Source of the DNA: Bacteroidales bacterium
GTDB lineage: Bacteria; Bacteroidota; Bacteroidia; Bacteroidales; UBA932
Direction: 5' to 3'
NCBI GenBank assembly: GCA_012744435.1
Contig: JAAYCA010000023.1
Location: 1-42,003, forward strand
DNA length: 42,003 nt
How positions within the stretch are numbered: position 1 is the stretch's first letter; each line of letters opens with the position of its first letter. The notes under the pieces were generated by a model. The model was not told the DNA's origin and did not search any database. It was given only the letters and a program-made list of their open reading frames with translations. Shown here in pieces: positions 8,868-17,100 of the stretch. The position numbers and the translations under genes are program-made.

Positions 8868-9497
8868 CTACATCTCGATCTTTTCGCCCAGGAAATGGGG
8901 GGCCCGCCCGGTCAGCACGTCCCAGCAGGCGCTCACGCGGGCCAGCCACTCACGAGCCCGCACACGCCAGGCGCCGGGCGCCCGTACATCGGCGGCATTG
9001 TAGCCGACGGCATCGATCCCGTGACGGACGGCGATATACACCGCACGCTCATTGTGAAATCTCTGACTTACAACAATATACGAATTCTGGCCAAACACCT
9101 CGCAAGCCCGTACCACAGAGTCCAGCGTCCGGAAGCCGGCATAGTCCAGGAAAATCAGCGAATCCGGAATGTTGCGCTCCAGAAGGGCTGCGCGCATCGC
9201 CATCGGCTCGTTGTACGAAGCATGGCGGTTGTCCCCGCTGACCAGGATGCAATCCACCTTTCCGGCACGGAAGAGCCCGGCAGCGGCATCCATACGGTGT
9301 TCGAAGAAAGGATTCGGCGTTCCGTTCCGCAGCTTGGAAGACGTGCCGAGCAGCAGGGCGGCGTGCTGATGCGGAAGTGCCTGCACGTCGTCATACAGGC
9401 GGCCGCGGGCGGAATCGCGCACCCGCCGGTCGCAGACGACGATCAGCAGGGAGAGTGCACAGAGCAGGATGAGCAAGATTCGCAGGAAAGTCTTCAT
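8868..9497 (-). CDS. SanA/YdcF-like DUF218 membrane-anchored protein
   Basis: About 209 residues: one N-terminal membrane anchor (residues ~5-25) followed by a DUF218 domain. The pattern ALLLGTS, then VSGDNRHASYNEP, then FLDYAGFRTLDSVVRA and VSQRFHNERAVYIA is that of E. coli SanA, linked to envelope barrier function and vancomycin exclusion at high temperature. The molecular activity of DUF218 proteins is not settled. In-frame starts exist at 9506 (GTG), 9503 (ATG) and 9497 (ATG). The -7 box at 9506-9513 predicts transcription from about 9501, which leaves only 9497 usable with a 4-base leader. Confidence 0.82.
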   Translation of the reverse strand: MKTFLRILLILLCALSLLIVVCDRRVRDSARGRLYDDVQALPHQHAALLLGTSSKLRNGTPNPFFEHRMDAAAGLFRAGKVDCILVSGDNRHASYNEPMAMRAALLERNIPDSLIFLDYAGFRTLDSVVRACEVFGQNSYIVVSQRFHNERAVYIAVRHGIDAVGYNAADVRAPGAWRVRAREWLARVSACWDVLTGRAPHFLGEKIEM

Positions 9498-9505
9498 CGT
9501 CATCA

Positions 9506-9513
9506 CAAATATA
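9506..9513 (-). promoter_or_regulatory. -7 promoter box of the SanA-like gene
   Basis: TATATTTG on the minus strand matches TAnnTTTG perfectly. The predicted start at about 9501 lies downstream of the first two possible start codons and so decides the start at 9497. Confidence 0.5.
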
Positions 9514-9521
9514 AGAAATTC

Positions 9522-10790
9522 TTAAATGACGCCGCTACCGAGCATTTCCCCGTCAGGGGCATACCAGACGGCAAACTGTCCGGGAGTTATGCCGCGCTGC
9601 GGCACATCGAAGAGGATGAACAGCCCTTCCTCGCGCATCAGCAGGGTCGCGTCCTGCAGGGGCTGGCGGTAGCGGATGCGGACACGGTAGCGGCGCTCCT
9701 CCCCCACCTGCATCGTCTCTGAAGGCCGTATCCAGTGGATCTCGTCCGGAGCGATGCGCAGGCAACTGCGGAACAAGCCCTTGTGCCGCCCGCCTTCGCC
9801 CATATAGACGATGTTGCGTGCAATATCGGTCGCGAGCACGAACAGCGGTTCGGCGTGTCCCCCGATCCCGAGGCCCTTGCGCTGGCCGATCGTGTAGAAC
9901 TGGGCCCCTTCGTGGCGCCCGATGCGCTTCGCCCAGGGATTCTGTTTGTCGCGCGTCTTCCTGACATGATGCCTGCCGGAGCGGTAGGTCTCCGTCTCGA
10001 AGTGGATACCGCTATAGTCGATGGGCGTGGACAATTCCAGCAATTCGCTGTCGCTCAAGTCCGTTCCTTTCTTCAGGAGGGACTGGCACCGGGCATATTC
10101 CGCCGAATCGGCATAAAAGGCATCGTAGACCTCCACCACGTCACCTTCCACGCTCTGTAATTTCTGCTGGAGGAAAACCGGCAGGTCCACCTTGCCCACG
10201 AAACAGATGCCCTGCGAATCCTTCTTGTCCGCCGAAGGCAGGTCGGCCTCGGCGGCAAGCCGGCGCACCTCGCTCTTGAGCAGGTCCCCGATGGGGAAAA
10301 CGGACTTGGCGAGCTGCTCCTGGGTGAGCTGGCAGAGGAAATAACTCTGATCCTTGCCGGGATCCGTGCCTGCCAGGATACGGAAACTCCCGTCCGGGAG
10401 CTGTTCCTTGCGGCAATAGTGCCCCGTGGCCACGCAGTCCGCCCCGAGCCGCTCCGCCGCCTTGAGGAAGGCTTCGAACTTGATTTCCCGGTTGCACAGC
10501 ACATCCGGATTGGGTGTGCGGCCCCGCGCATACTCGTCGAACATATAGTCCACGACCCGCTGCCGGTACTCTTTACTCAAGTCAATGAAATAGAATGGGA
10601 TACCGATCTTGCGCGCCACCATCTCCGCCACGAACCTGTCCTCCTCCCACTCACAGTCGCCGTGGAGCGTGCCCTCCGTGTCGTGCCAGTTCTGCATGAA
10701 CATGGCAAACACGTCGTAGCCCTGCCGCTTGAGCAACAGGGCGGCCACGCTGGAGTCCACGCCTCCGGAAAGACCTACACATATCTTCAT
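9522..10790 (-). CDS. mnmA: tRNA-specific 2-thiouridylase MnmA
   Basis: MnmA puts sulfur on C2 of wobble uridine 34 in tRNA-Lys, -Glu and -Gln. The PP-loop SGGVDSS is at residues 8-14 and binds ATP. Cys99 (LCNREIKF) and Cys196 (GICFVG) are the two catalytic cysteines, and YTIGQRKGLGIGG starts at residue 299. The protein has 422 residues, longer than the usual ~370. Between Cys196 and Tyr299 there are about 63 residues more than in E. coli MnmA, rich in His, Arg and Lys. The gene overlaps the SGNH hydrolase by 4 bp (ATGA), so the two are coupled. Confidence 0.95.
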   Translation of the reverse strand: MKICVGLSGGVDSSVAALLLKRQGYDVFAMFMQNWHDTEGTLHGDCEWEEDRFVAEMVARKIGIPFYFIDLSKEYRQRVVDYMFDEYARGRTPNPDVLCNREIKFEAFLKAAERLGADCVATGHYCRKEQLPDGSFRILAGTDPGKDQSYFLCQLTQEQLAKSVFPIGDLLKSEVRRLAAEADLPSADKKDSQGICFVGKVDLPVFLQQKLQSVEGDVVEVYDAFYADSAEYARCQSLLKKGTDLSDSELLELSTPIDYSGIHFETETYRSGRHHVRKTRDKQNPWAKRIGRHEGAQFYTIGQRKGLGIGGHAEPLFVLATDIARNIVYMGEGGRHKGLFRSCLRIAPDEIHWIRPSETMQVGEERRYRVRIRYRQPLQDATLLMREEGLFILFDVPQRGITPGQFAVWYAPDGEMLGSGVI

Positions 10791-11377
10791 ACGGCAGAGA
10801 AATCAACGTTCCTATGGATCGCTTCCGCGAGCATCCGGGCGCCGCGCTTCTGGGGATGGATCCCGTCCTTGCAGTAACGGGCGCTTTCGAAGAGACCGTA
10901 CAGATCGACCAGCTGCAGGTTCTTCTCCTCCGCAAGTCCGCGGATGGCGGGCCGGACACCCTCCTCCAGGACGTCGGGATTGAGGATCAGGATCGGCATG
11001 TTGAACACGCGGAAGATCCGGATCGGAGCCACCAGGACCACCTGCGGGTGCGAAGGCAGCGAGAGATAAGAATCGACAATGTACGAATAGCCCTGCCGGA
11101 AGGCCTCCGGGTTCCAGTTCCAGGGTTTGGTGTCGTTGGTCCCCAGCATCAGGATAACGATGTCCGGCTCCCAGGAGAGACTCTCCCGATAGGCTTTTTT
11201 GGACACATAGGGCGTGTCCGCATCCAGGCGGGCCGCCGCATCGTTGTGGCCGAAGTTGCGGACCTCGAAACCGTCGCCCAGCAGCCGCTGCAACACGGCG
11301 GGATAGCCGTGCCGGCCCGGGTTGAGGATGGTGAAACCCCAGGTGATGCTGTCTCCGACGCAGGCTACCTTCTTCAT
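10787..11377 (-). CDS. SGNH/GDSL hydrolase
   Basis: This 196-residue protein has no signal peptide and is probably cytoplasmic. Block I is GDSITWG with the nucleophile Ser10. The GTND block supplies the Asn of the oxyanion hole, and block V DGIHP holds the catalytic Asp and His near the C-terminus. The family includes esterases, acyl-protein thioesterases and lipases; the substrate here is not evident. It overlaps the genes on both sides by 4 bp, inside a tight operon with the COG2509 flavoprotein and mnmA. Confidence 0.85.
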   Translation of the reverse strand: MKKVACVGDSITWGFTILNPGRHGYPAVLQRLLGDGFEVRNFGHNDAAARLDADTPYVSKKAYRESLSWEPDIVILMLGTNDTKPWNWNPEAFRQGYSYIVDSYLSLPSHPQVVLVAPIRIFRVFNMPILILNPDVLEEGVRPAIRGLAEEKNLQLVDLYGLFESARYCKDGIHPQKRGARMLAEAIHRNVDFSAV

Positions 11378-13032
11378 TCCCGAGGCGTTTTGAGGGACCG
11401 GGCCACGGCATCGGCCACATTGATGCCGTCCAGCGCGCTGGAGACGATCCCGCCCGCATAACCGGCACCTTCACCGCAAGGGAAGATGCCCGGGAGCGAG
11501 ACGTATTCGAGCGTCCCGGGATCACGCGGGACGCGCACCGGCGAAGAAGTCCGTGACTCCACGCCGAGCAGCAGGGCCGCATTCGTATAATAATTGCGCA
11601 TTTTCACGCGCGGAAACACCTTCTGCAGCCGCTGTGCAACGATAGGCGGCAGCAATTCATGCAGCGGCGCACTCACCACGCCGGGATGGTAACTGGTCGG
11701 CGGCATGGTCCTGGACAGCTTGCCGAGGCAGAAATCCTCCATGCGCTGCGCCGGCGCCGCCATGGGATTGGCCGCCCCGTGCGACTGGGCGTAGTCATAC
11801 ATGCTGCGCTCCACCGCGTGCTGGAAATCCATCAGCCTGAAAGGTCCTTCACCGGGAACATCCTCCGGCTCGATCTGGACCACCACGCCAGCATTGGCGA
11901 ACTTGCCGCTGCGTCCGGAGTTGGACATGCCGTTCAACACGACCGTGCGCTCTTCCGTCGAAGAAGGCACCAGCACGCCGCCGGGGCACATGCAGAAAGA
12001 GAAAACGCCGCGCCCGTCCACCTGCTCCACGAAAGCATATTCCGCCGCGGGCACGCCCGGCTTCCACTGGCCGTGATACTGGCACCAGTTGATCTTCTCC
12101 TGCGGATGCTCCACGCGCACCCCCATCGCGAATCCCTTCGCCTCCAGCGCGCCGCCCGCCGCGGCCAGCATCTCATATACGTCCCTCGCCGAATGTCCCG
12201 TCGCCAGGATCACCCGCCGGGCCTTGTATTCCTTCCCGTCAGCCGTTTTAATCACCATTTCCGCCGCTTCATCGGCCGAATCGGGGGTCGCCCCAGAAAA
12301 CCGTGCCACCCTCGGCATCGTAAGAGGGAGGGGCCCATCGTCAGATGGGAGGGGTCCGGCGCAGCCGGACGTTTTCAGGGGCGACCCCCCGATCGGCGAA
12401 GCGGCGGAAATCGAGATGACTTTCGAATTGAAGTGGTATTCTCCGCCGTGGGAGATGATGAAACGGCGGATGTTTTCGACGATGACGGGGAGCTTGTCGG
12501 AGCCGATGTGGGGGTGGGCGTCGATGAGGATGTCCTTCGAGGCGCCGAACTGCACCAGCTGATGCAGTACTTCGCGCACATCGCCCCGCTTGGACGAGCG
12601 CGTATAGAGTTTGCCGTCGGAAAACGCGCCCGCGCCTCCCTCGCCATAACAATAATTCGAATCCGGATCCACCACGCCTTCGCGGGAGAGGGCCGCCATG
12701 TCGAACTTGCGCTCGTGGACGTTCTTGCCCCGCTCCAGGATGACCGGGCGCAGTCCGAGCGTCAGCAGCTTCAGGGCCGCAAACATCCCCGCAGGACCCG
12801 CCCCGACCACGACGACCGGCTCGGCGTCATGCACGTCCAGGTACTCCGGCAAGGCATAGGGGACATACTCCTCCCCAGGCCCGTATGCTTCATACTGATA
12901 GCGCCATACGGGCTCCTTGCGGGCATCGACGGAGCGCTTCTTGAGCACCCACTTCCAGCCGCCGGCCTTGGCTTCGATCTCTTTCAGCCGAGGCTCGCGC
13001 GTAAGGGGACAGACAATCTCGAACTCCTTCAT
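11374..13032 (-). CDS. COG2509-type FAD-dependent dehydrogenase
   Basis: The protein has 552 residues. After a short N-terminal domain, VVVVGAGPAGMFAALKL binds FAD. ERGKNVHERK, CYGEGGAGAFSDGKL, ILATGHSARDVYEM and the C-terminal FPCGEGAGYAGGI are family signatures. The enzymatic reaction of this uncharacterised but widespread family is unknown. Residues ~214-250 are encoded by a structured repeat element (12282-12391) that keeps the frame open and would form an extra Pro/Gly-rich loop between two beta strands. The gene follows tsaD by 6 bp. Confidence 0.85.
   Translation of the reverse strand: MKEFEIVCPLTREPRLKEIEAKAGGWKWVLKKRSVDARKEPVWRYQYEAYGPGEEYVPYALPEYLDVHDAEPVVVVGAGPAGMFAALKLLTLGLRPVILERGKNVHERKFDMAALSREGVVDPDSNYCYGEGGAGAFSDGKLYTRSSKRGDVREVLHQLVQFGASKDILIDAHPHIGSDKLPVIVENIRRFIISHGGEYHFNSKVISISAASPIGGSPLKTSGCAGPLPSDDGPLPLTMPRVARFSGATPDSADEAAEMVIKTADGKEYKARRVILATGHSARDVYEMLAAAGGALEAKGFAMGVRVEHPQEKINWCQYHGQWKPGVPAAEYAFVEQVDGRGVFSFCMCPGGVLVPSSTEERTVVLNGMSNSGRSGKFANAGVVVQIEPEDVPGEGPFRLMDFQHAVERSMYDYAQSHGAANPMAAPAQRMEDFCLGKLSRTMPPTSYHPGVVSAPLHELLPPIVAQRLQKVFPRVKMRNYYTNAALLLGVESRTSSPVRVPRDPGTLEYVSLPGIFPCGEGAGYAGGIVSSALDGINVADAVARSLKTPRE
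12282..12391. repeat. ~110-bp palindromic repeat inserted in a coding gene
   Basis: The ends 12282-12303 and 12370-12391 are imperfect inverted repeats sharing GGGGTCGCCCC. Inside are two perfect hairpins: CCCATC/GATGGG (12334-12339 with 12344-12349) and GTCCGGC/GCCGGAC (12354-12360 with 12364-12370). The G-rich unit GGGAGGGG occurs twice. This has the look of a small non-autonomous mobile repeat (MITE- or REP-like) that landed in frame in the COG2509 gene. No second copy was noticed in the window. Confidence 0.65.
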
Positions 13033-13038
13033 AAGCCA

Positions 13039-14061
13039 CTAGAAATCAGACATCCGCGACACAGGCGCCACATCCAGCGGCGTCCGCTCCCCGGCCAGAT
13101 AATGATAATAACCGGCAATCGCGATCATGGCCGCGTTGTCCGTCGTGAACTTGAATTCGGGCAGATACGTCTGCCAGCCGCGCTTGCGCCCTTCGGCCTC
13201 GATACGGGCGCGCAGGCCGCTGTTGGCCGACACGCCGCCGCCGATGGTGACTTCCCGGATCCCGGTCTGCTTCGCCGCCTTGACAAGCTTGTCGAGCAGG
13301 ATGTCGATCAGGGTCTTCTGGAAAGAAGCGCACAGGTCCTCCTTGTTTTTCTCCAGGAAATCCGGGTCCTTCGCCATTTCGTCCCGGACGAAATACAGGA
13401 GCGAAGTCTTGACGCCGCTGAAGCTGTAGTCCAGTCCCCCGATGCGGGGTCTGGTGAACTTGAAACGCGTCGGATCGCCCTGCGCCGCCAGCCTGTCGAT
13501 GACGGGTCCGCCAGGGTAGCCCAGACCCAGCATCTTGGAGCATTTGTCGAAGGCCTCCCCCACCGCGTCGTCGATCGTCTGGCCGAGTATCTCGAAGTGC
13601 AGCGGATCGTCCACACGGACGATCTGGGAATTGCCGCCGCTGACCAGCAGGCAGAGATACGGGAAAGAAGGCTCGCGGACGGGTTTGCCCTCCTGACGGA
13701 TGAAATCAGCCAGCAGGTGGCCCTGGAGGTGGTTCACCATGATGATCGGGATGTCCAGCGCGAGTCCCATCGACTTGGCGAAAGAAGTCCCTACGAGCAG
13801 CGAGCCCAGCAGGCCGGGGCCGCGGGTGAAGGCGATCGCGGTCAGTTCCGAGGGCTTTACGCCGGCACGCGAAAGCGCCTCGCTGACCACCGGCACGATG
13901 TTGAGCTCATGGGCGCGCGACGCCAGTTCCGGGACCACACCGCCAAAGGCGCGGTGCACGTCCTGGCTGGCGATAACGTTCGAAAGCAGCCACCCGTCAC
14001 GGATGACGGCGGCCGAAGTGTCGTCGCAAGAAGACTCTATGCCGAGAATGATGTCTGCCAC
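13039..14061 (-). CDS. tsaD: tRNA N6-threonylcarbamoyladenosine transferase TsaD
   Basis: TsaD is the catalytic subunit that moves threonylcarbamoyl from threonylcarbamoyl-AMP onto A37 of ANN-decoding tRNAs. The ASKHA-fold protein starts at a GTG (14061), giving ADIILGIESSCDDTS and 340 residues. With this start the metal-binding NHLQGH motif falls at His111 and His115, the same numbers as in E. coli, which supports the choice over a TTG at 14091. A -7 box at 14080-14087 gives a 14-base leader. It heads the minus-strand operon tsaD-COG2509-SGNH-mnmA and is divergent from tamB. Confidence 0.95.
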   Translation of the reverse strand: MADIILGIESSCDDTSAAVIRDGWLLSNVIASQDVHRAFGGVVPELASRAHELNIVPVVSEALSRAGVKPSELTAIAFTRGPGLLGSLLVGTSFAKSMGLALDIPIIMVNHLQGHLLADFIRQEGKPVREPSFPYLCLLVSGGNSQIVRVDDPLHFEILGQTIDDAVGEAFDKCSKMLGLGYPGGPVIDRLAAQGDPTRFKFTRPRIGGLDYSFSGVKTSLLYFVRDEMAKDPDFLEKNKEDLCASFQKTLIDILLDKLVKAAKQTGIREVTIGGGVSANSGLRARIEAEGRKRGWQTYLPEFKFTTDNAAMIAIAGYYHYLAGERTPLDVAPVSRMSDF

Positions 14062-14079
14062 GTTCCAGTAATATCTCCG

Positions 14080-14087
14080 CAAAGTTA
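14080..14087 (-). promoter_or_regulatory. -7 promoter box of the tsaD operon
   Basis: TAACTTTG on the minus strand matches TAnnTTTG. The predicted start near 14075 is 14 bases before the GTG. It is divergent from the tamB box, with 12 bases between the two. Confidence 0.6.
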
Positions 14088-14099
14088 GCAATTATTTTA

Positions 14100-14107
14100 T
14101 ATCTTTG
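14100..14107 (+). promoter_or_regulatory. -7 promoter box of the tamB operon
   Basis: TATCTTTG on the plus strand matches TAnnTTTG. The predicted start near 14112 gives a leader of about 41 bases before the ATG at 14153. Confidence 0.6.
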
Positions 14108-14152
14108 TAGATTGCAAGTCGTCCGGGCCCGCGCGGACGCCTGCACAGACGC

Positions 14153-17100
14153 ATGTACAGGAAAGGCGGATACATAGTTGGACGCATCATCGGCCTGCTG
14201 ACCGTGATGCTGATGGCTGCACTCGTTGCCATCCAGACACCATATGTACAGACCCGCCTGTCCAAGGTCGCCCTCAACCAGCTGGCCGCCATCATGGACG
14301 GCCGCGTGCAGTACGACGAACTGAAAGTGATGACCTCCGGCGTGCTCGTGATCCGCAACATCAAGCTGGTGGACAGCAACCCCTACTCCGAAGACATCAA
14401 CTTCCGCGGCTGGGCGCCGGCGGACACCGTCTTCCGCGCCAAACAGATCACGGCCACCTTCTCCATCGCAGGACTTCTGCGCAAGCAAGGCCTGCACATC
14501 GGCCGCGTCACGGTCGAAGACGCCCTCTTCCATCTGGTCGCCGAACCCGGGGAATACGGCAACAACATTTCCCGCATCTTCCACCTGAACGGCGGCGACT
14601 CGGACTTTCCCACAGGGGATCTCTTCGACATCAAGAAAGTCCGGATCAAGGATTTCCGCTTCCGGATGAACAGTTTCCTGCCCGATGCGGGCACCTACAC
14701 CGGCCACGGTTTCAATTTCGACGACCTCGACGTGACGGTGGACCTGCTGACCGGCCACGGCATCCGCATGAGCGGCGGCAAGATCTACGCCACCCTCGAC
14801 CGCTGCGTCGCCTCGGAGAAGTCCGGCTACGCCATCGAGCGGCTTTCGGCCAGCGCCGAGTTCGGCCTGAAAAAAGCCCTGCTCGAAGACCTGCATTTCC
14901 GCGACGGCTGGTCGGACCTCAATGTCCGCAGCGTTTCCCTGGGCTACGACGGTTTCGAAGCCCTGTCGGATTTCATGTCCCGCGTGCGCATCGAGGCGGA
15001 CGTCCATTCCTCGCAGCTGGCCATCGAGTCCGCGTCCTACCTGATCCCTTCGCTGGCCGGCAATCCCGCCGTGCTCGAAATCCGCCGCGGACAGGTCAAA
15101 GGATTCGTCAATGACCTCGACATCTCCCGCCTGACCTTTGCAGAAACGTATTCCGGCATCTCCGGCTCCGTCAACGGCACCCTCGTCGGACTGCCCGACA
15201 TCGAGAAACTCATGCTGGATCTGCAGGTCAAGGACCTCAAACTCTCGACGGAGGGCGTCTACCATCTCGCCGACGCCTTCCTGCCGGGCGGCATACCCGA
15301 CATCCGCCAATACGCCCGCGGCATTCCCCTGACCCTGCAGCTCAGTGCGCGGGGACCGGTCGGACGGCTCGCCTACAGCGGTTCGCTCGCCAGTCCCGCC
15401 GGACAGGCCAGCCTCAGCGGCAGCCTCCGCAACCTGCTGGACCCGGATCACCCGATCGAAGTGGACGCCGACGCCATGACCGAAGAACTCGACCTGGGGC
15501 GGCTGCTCGGCACCGAGCTGCTTGGCCCCGTGACGCTGCGCACAAGTGCCAGTGCCGTCCTCGCGGAAGGCTCGCTGCCCGACGCCCGGCTGGATTCGCT
15601 GCACATCGTCAGCCTCCGGGCCCTGGGACACGACTTCACCGATCTGACGGCGTCCGGCCGCCTGCGCTCCGGCACGGCTGAATTCTCCCTGCAGAGCAAC
15701 GACCCCGCCGCCAGGATCAACCTCAGCGGCCTGGCCGACCTGGTCCCCCGTTCCGGCGACCAGCGTCTCACCCTGGACGGCACCCTGAGCAACATCGACC
15801 TGCATGCTTTCGGCATCGACGGCGGCGACTGGGTGTCCCGCCTGTCCACCCGCCTGCACACCGACCTGGTCCTTCGCGGCGAATTCCTGGACGGCGAGGC
15901 CAGCCTGGAAGGCCTGACCCTCGTCAACGACAGCGGCACGCATCCCATCGGCAACATCAACATCCTGGCGCGGGAATCCCGCGGCGAGCAGGACATCAGC
16001 CTCGACGCCCCCTTCCTGGAAGCCTATTTCACGGGCAACCGTCCGGTCACACGCTTTGCCGCCGACATCCAGACGCTTACGACCCGCCGGGAGCTTTCGG
16101 CCCTGTATCAGGACGAAGCAAAATGGACTTATCCGGGCACTTATGCGATGGAGATTCTCTTCCACAGCACCCGGGACATCCTGGACCAGTTCCTGCCCGG
16201 CACCTACATCGCCGACGGCACTTCCATCTCCCTGTCCATCTCGGAAGACGGCGACCTGGACGGACTCATCCAGTCCGACCGCATCGCCTCCGGCAAGAAT
16301 TACCTCAAGGATGTCAACATGCAGTTCGACAACCGCGACGATATGCTCTTCGCCAGCCTCCACAGCCAGGAACTGAAGGCGGGCACCTTCGCCATGCACA
16401 ATCCCGCCATTACCGCCAGCGCCCAGGACAACGACATCGCGCTCAACGTCCATTACGACGGCTTCTCGGGCGGAGGAGGCAACGGCGAGATCTACCTCGA
16501 CGGCCAGCTCTACCGGGACGAAAAGGGCATCCTGGTCATCAAGGCGCATCCGCTCAACTCCTACCTCGTCGCCGGCGACGAGACCTGGGAACTGAACGAG
16601 TCGGACATTGTCCTGTACGGCAAAGATCTCTACCTGGACCGTTTCCTCATCAGCAACGGGACGCAGCGCCTGCTCTTGGACGGCGGCATCTCCTCGGAGC
16701 GGAGCGACACGCTCAGCCTGCAGATGGACCGTTTCGACCTGGCCCTGCTGGACCAGTTCCTGCCCGACGCCCTCGGCATCGAGGGCCGGATGAACGGCCG
16801 GGCCTTCGTGACCTCCGGCAAGGACGAAGCGATGGGCATGCTGATGGACTTCCGCATCGACACGCTCCGCATCGGCGGCTCGGATGCGGGTTCCATCCAG
16901 CTTTCCAGCATGTGGAACGACGAGGGCCAGGAACTGGGGATCTTCCTCAGCGACGAGATCCAGGGCCGCAACGCCCTGTATGCCAACGGATCCTATTTCC
17001 CGAAGGAGAACCGGGTCGACCTCCGCGTGGACCTGGACGGACTCCCCGTCGGCATCGCCGCGCCGTTCCTTTCCGATTTTGTCACCGAGGTCGGTGGCGG

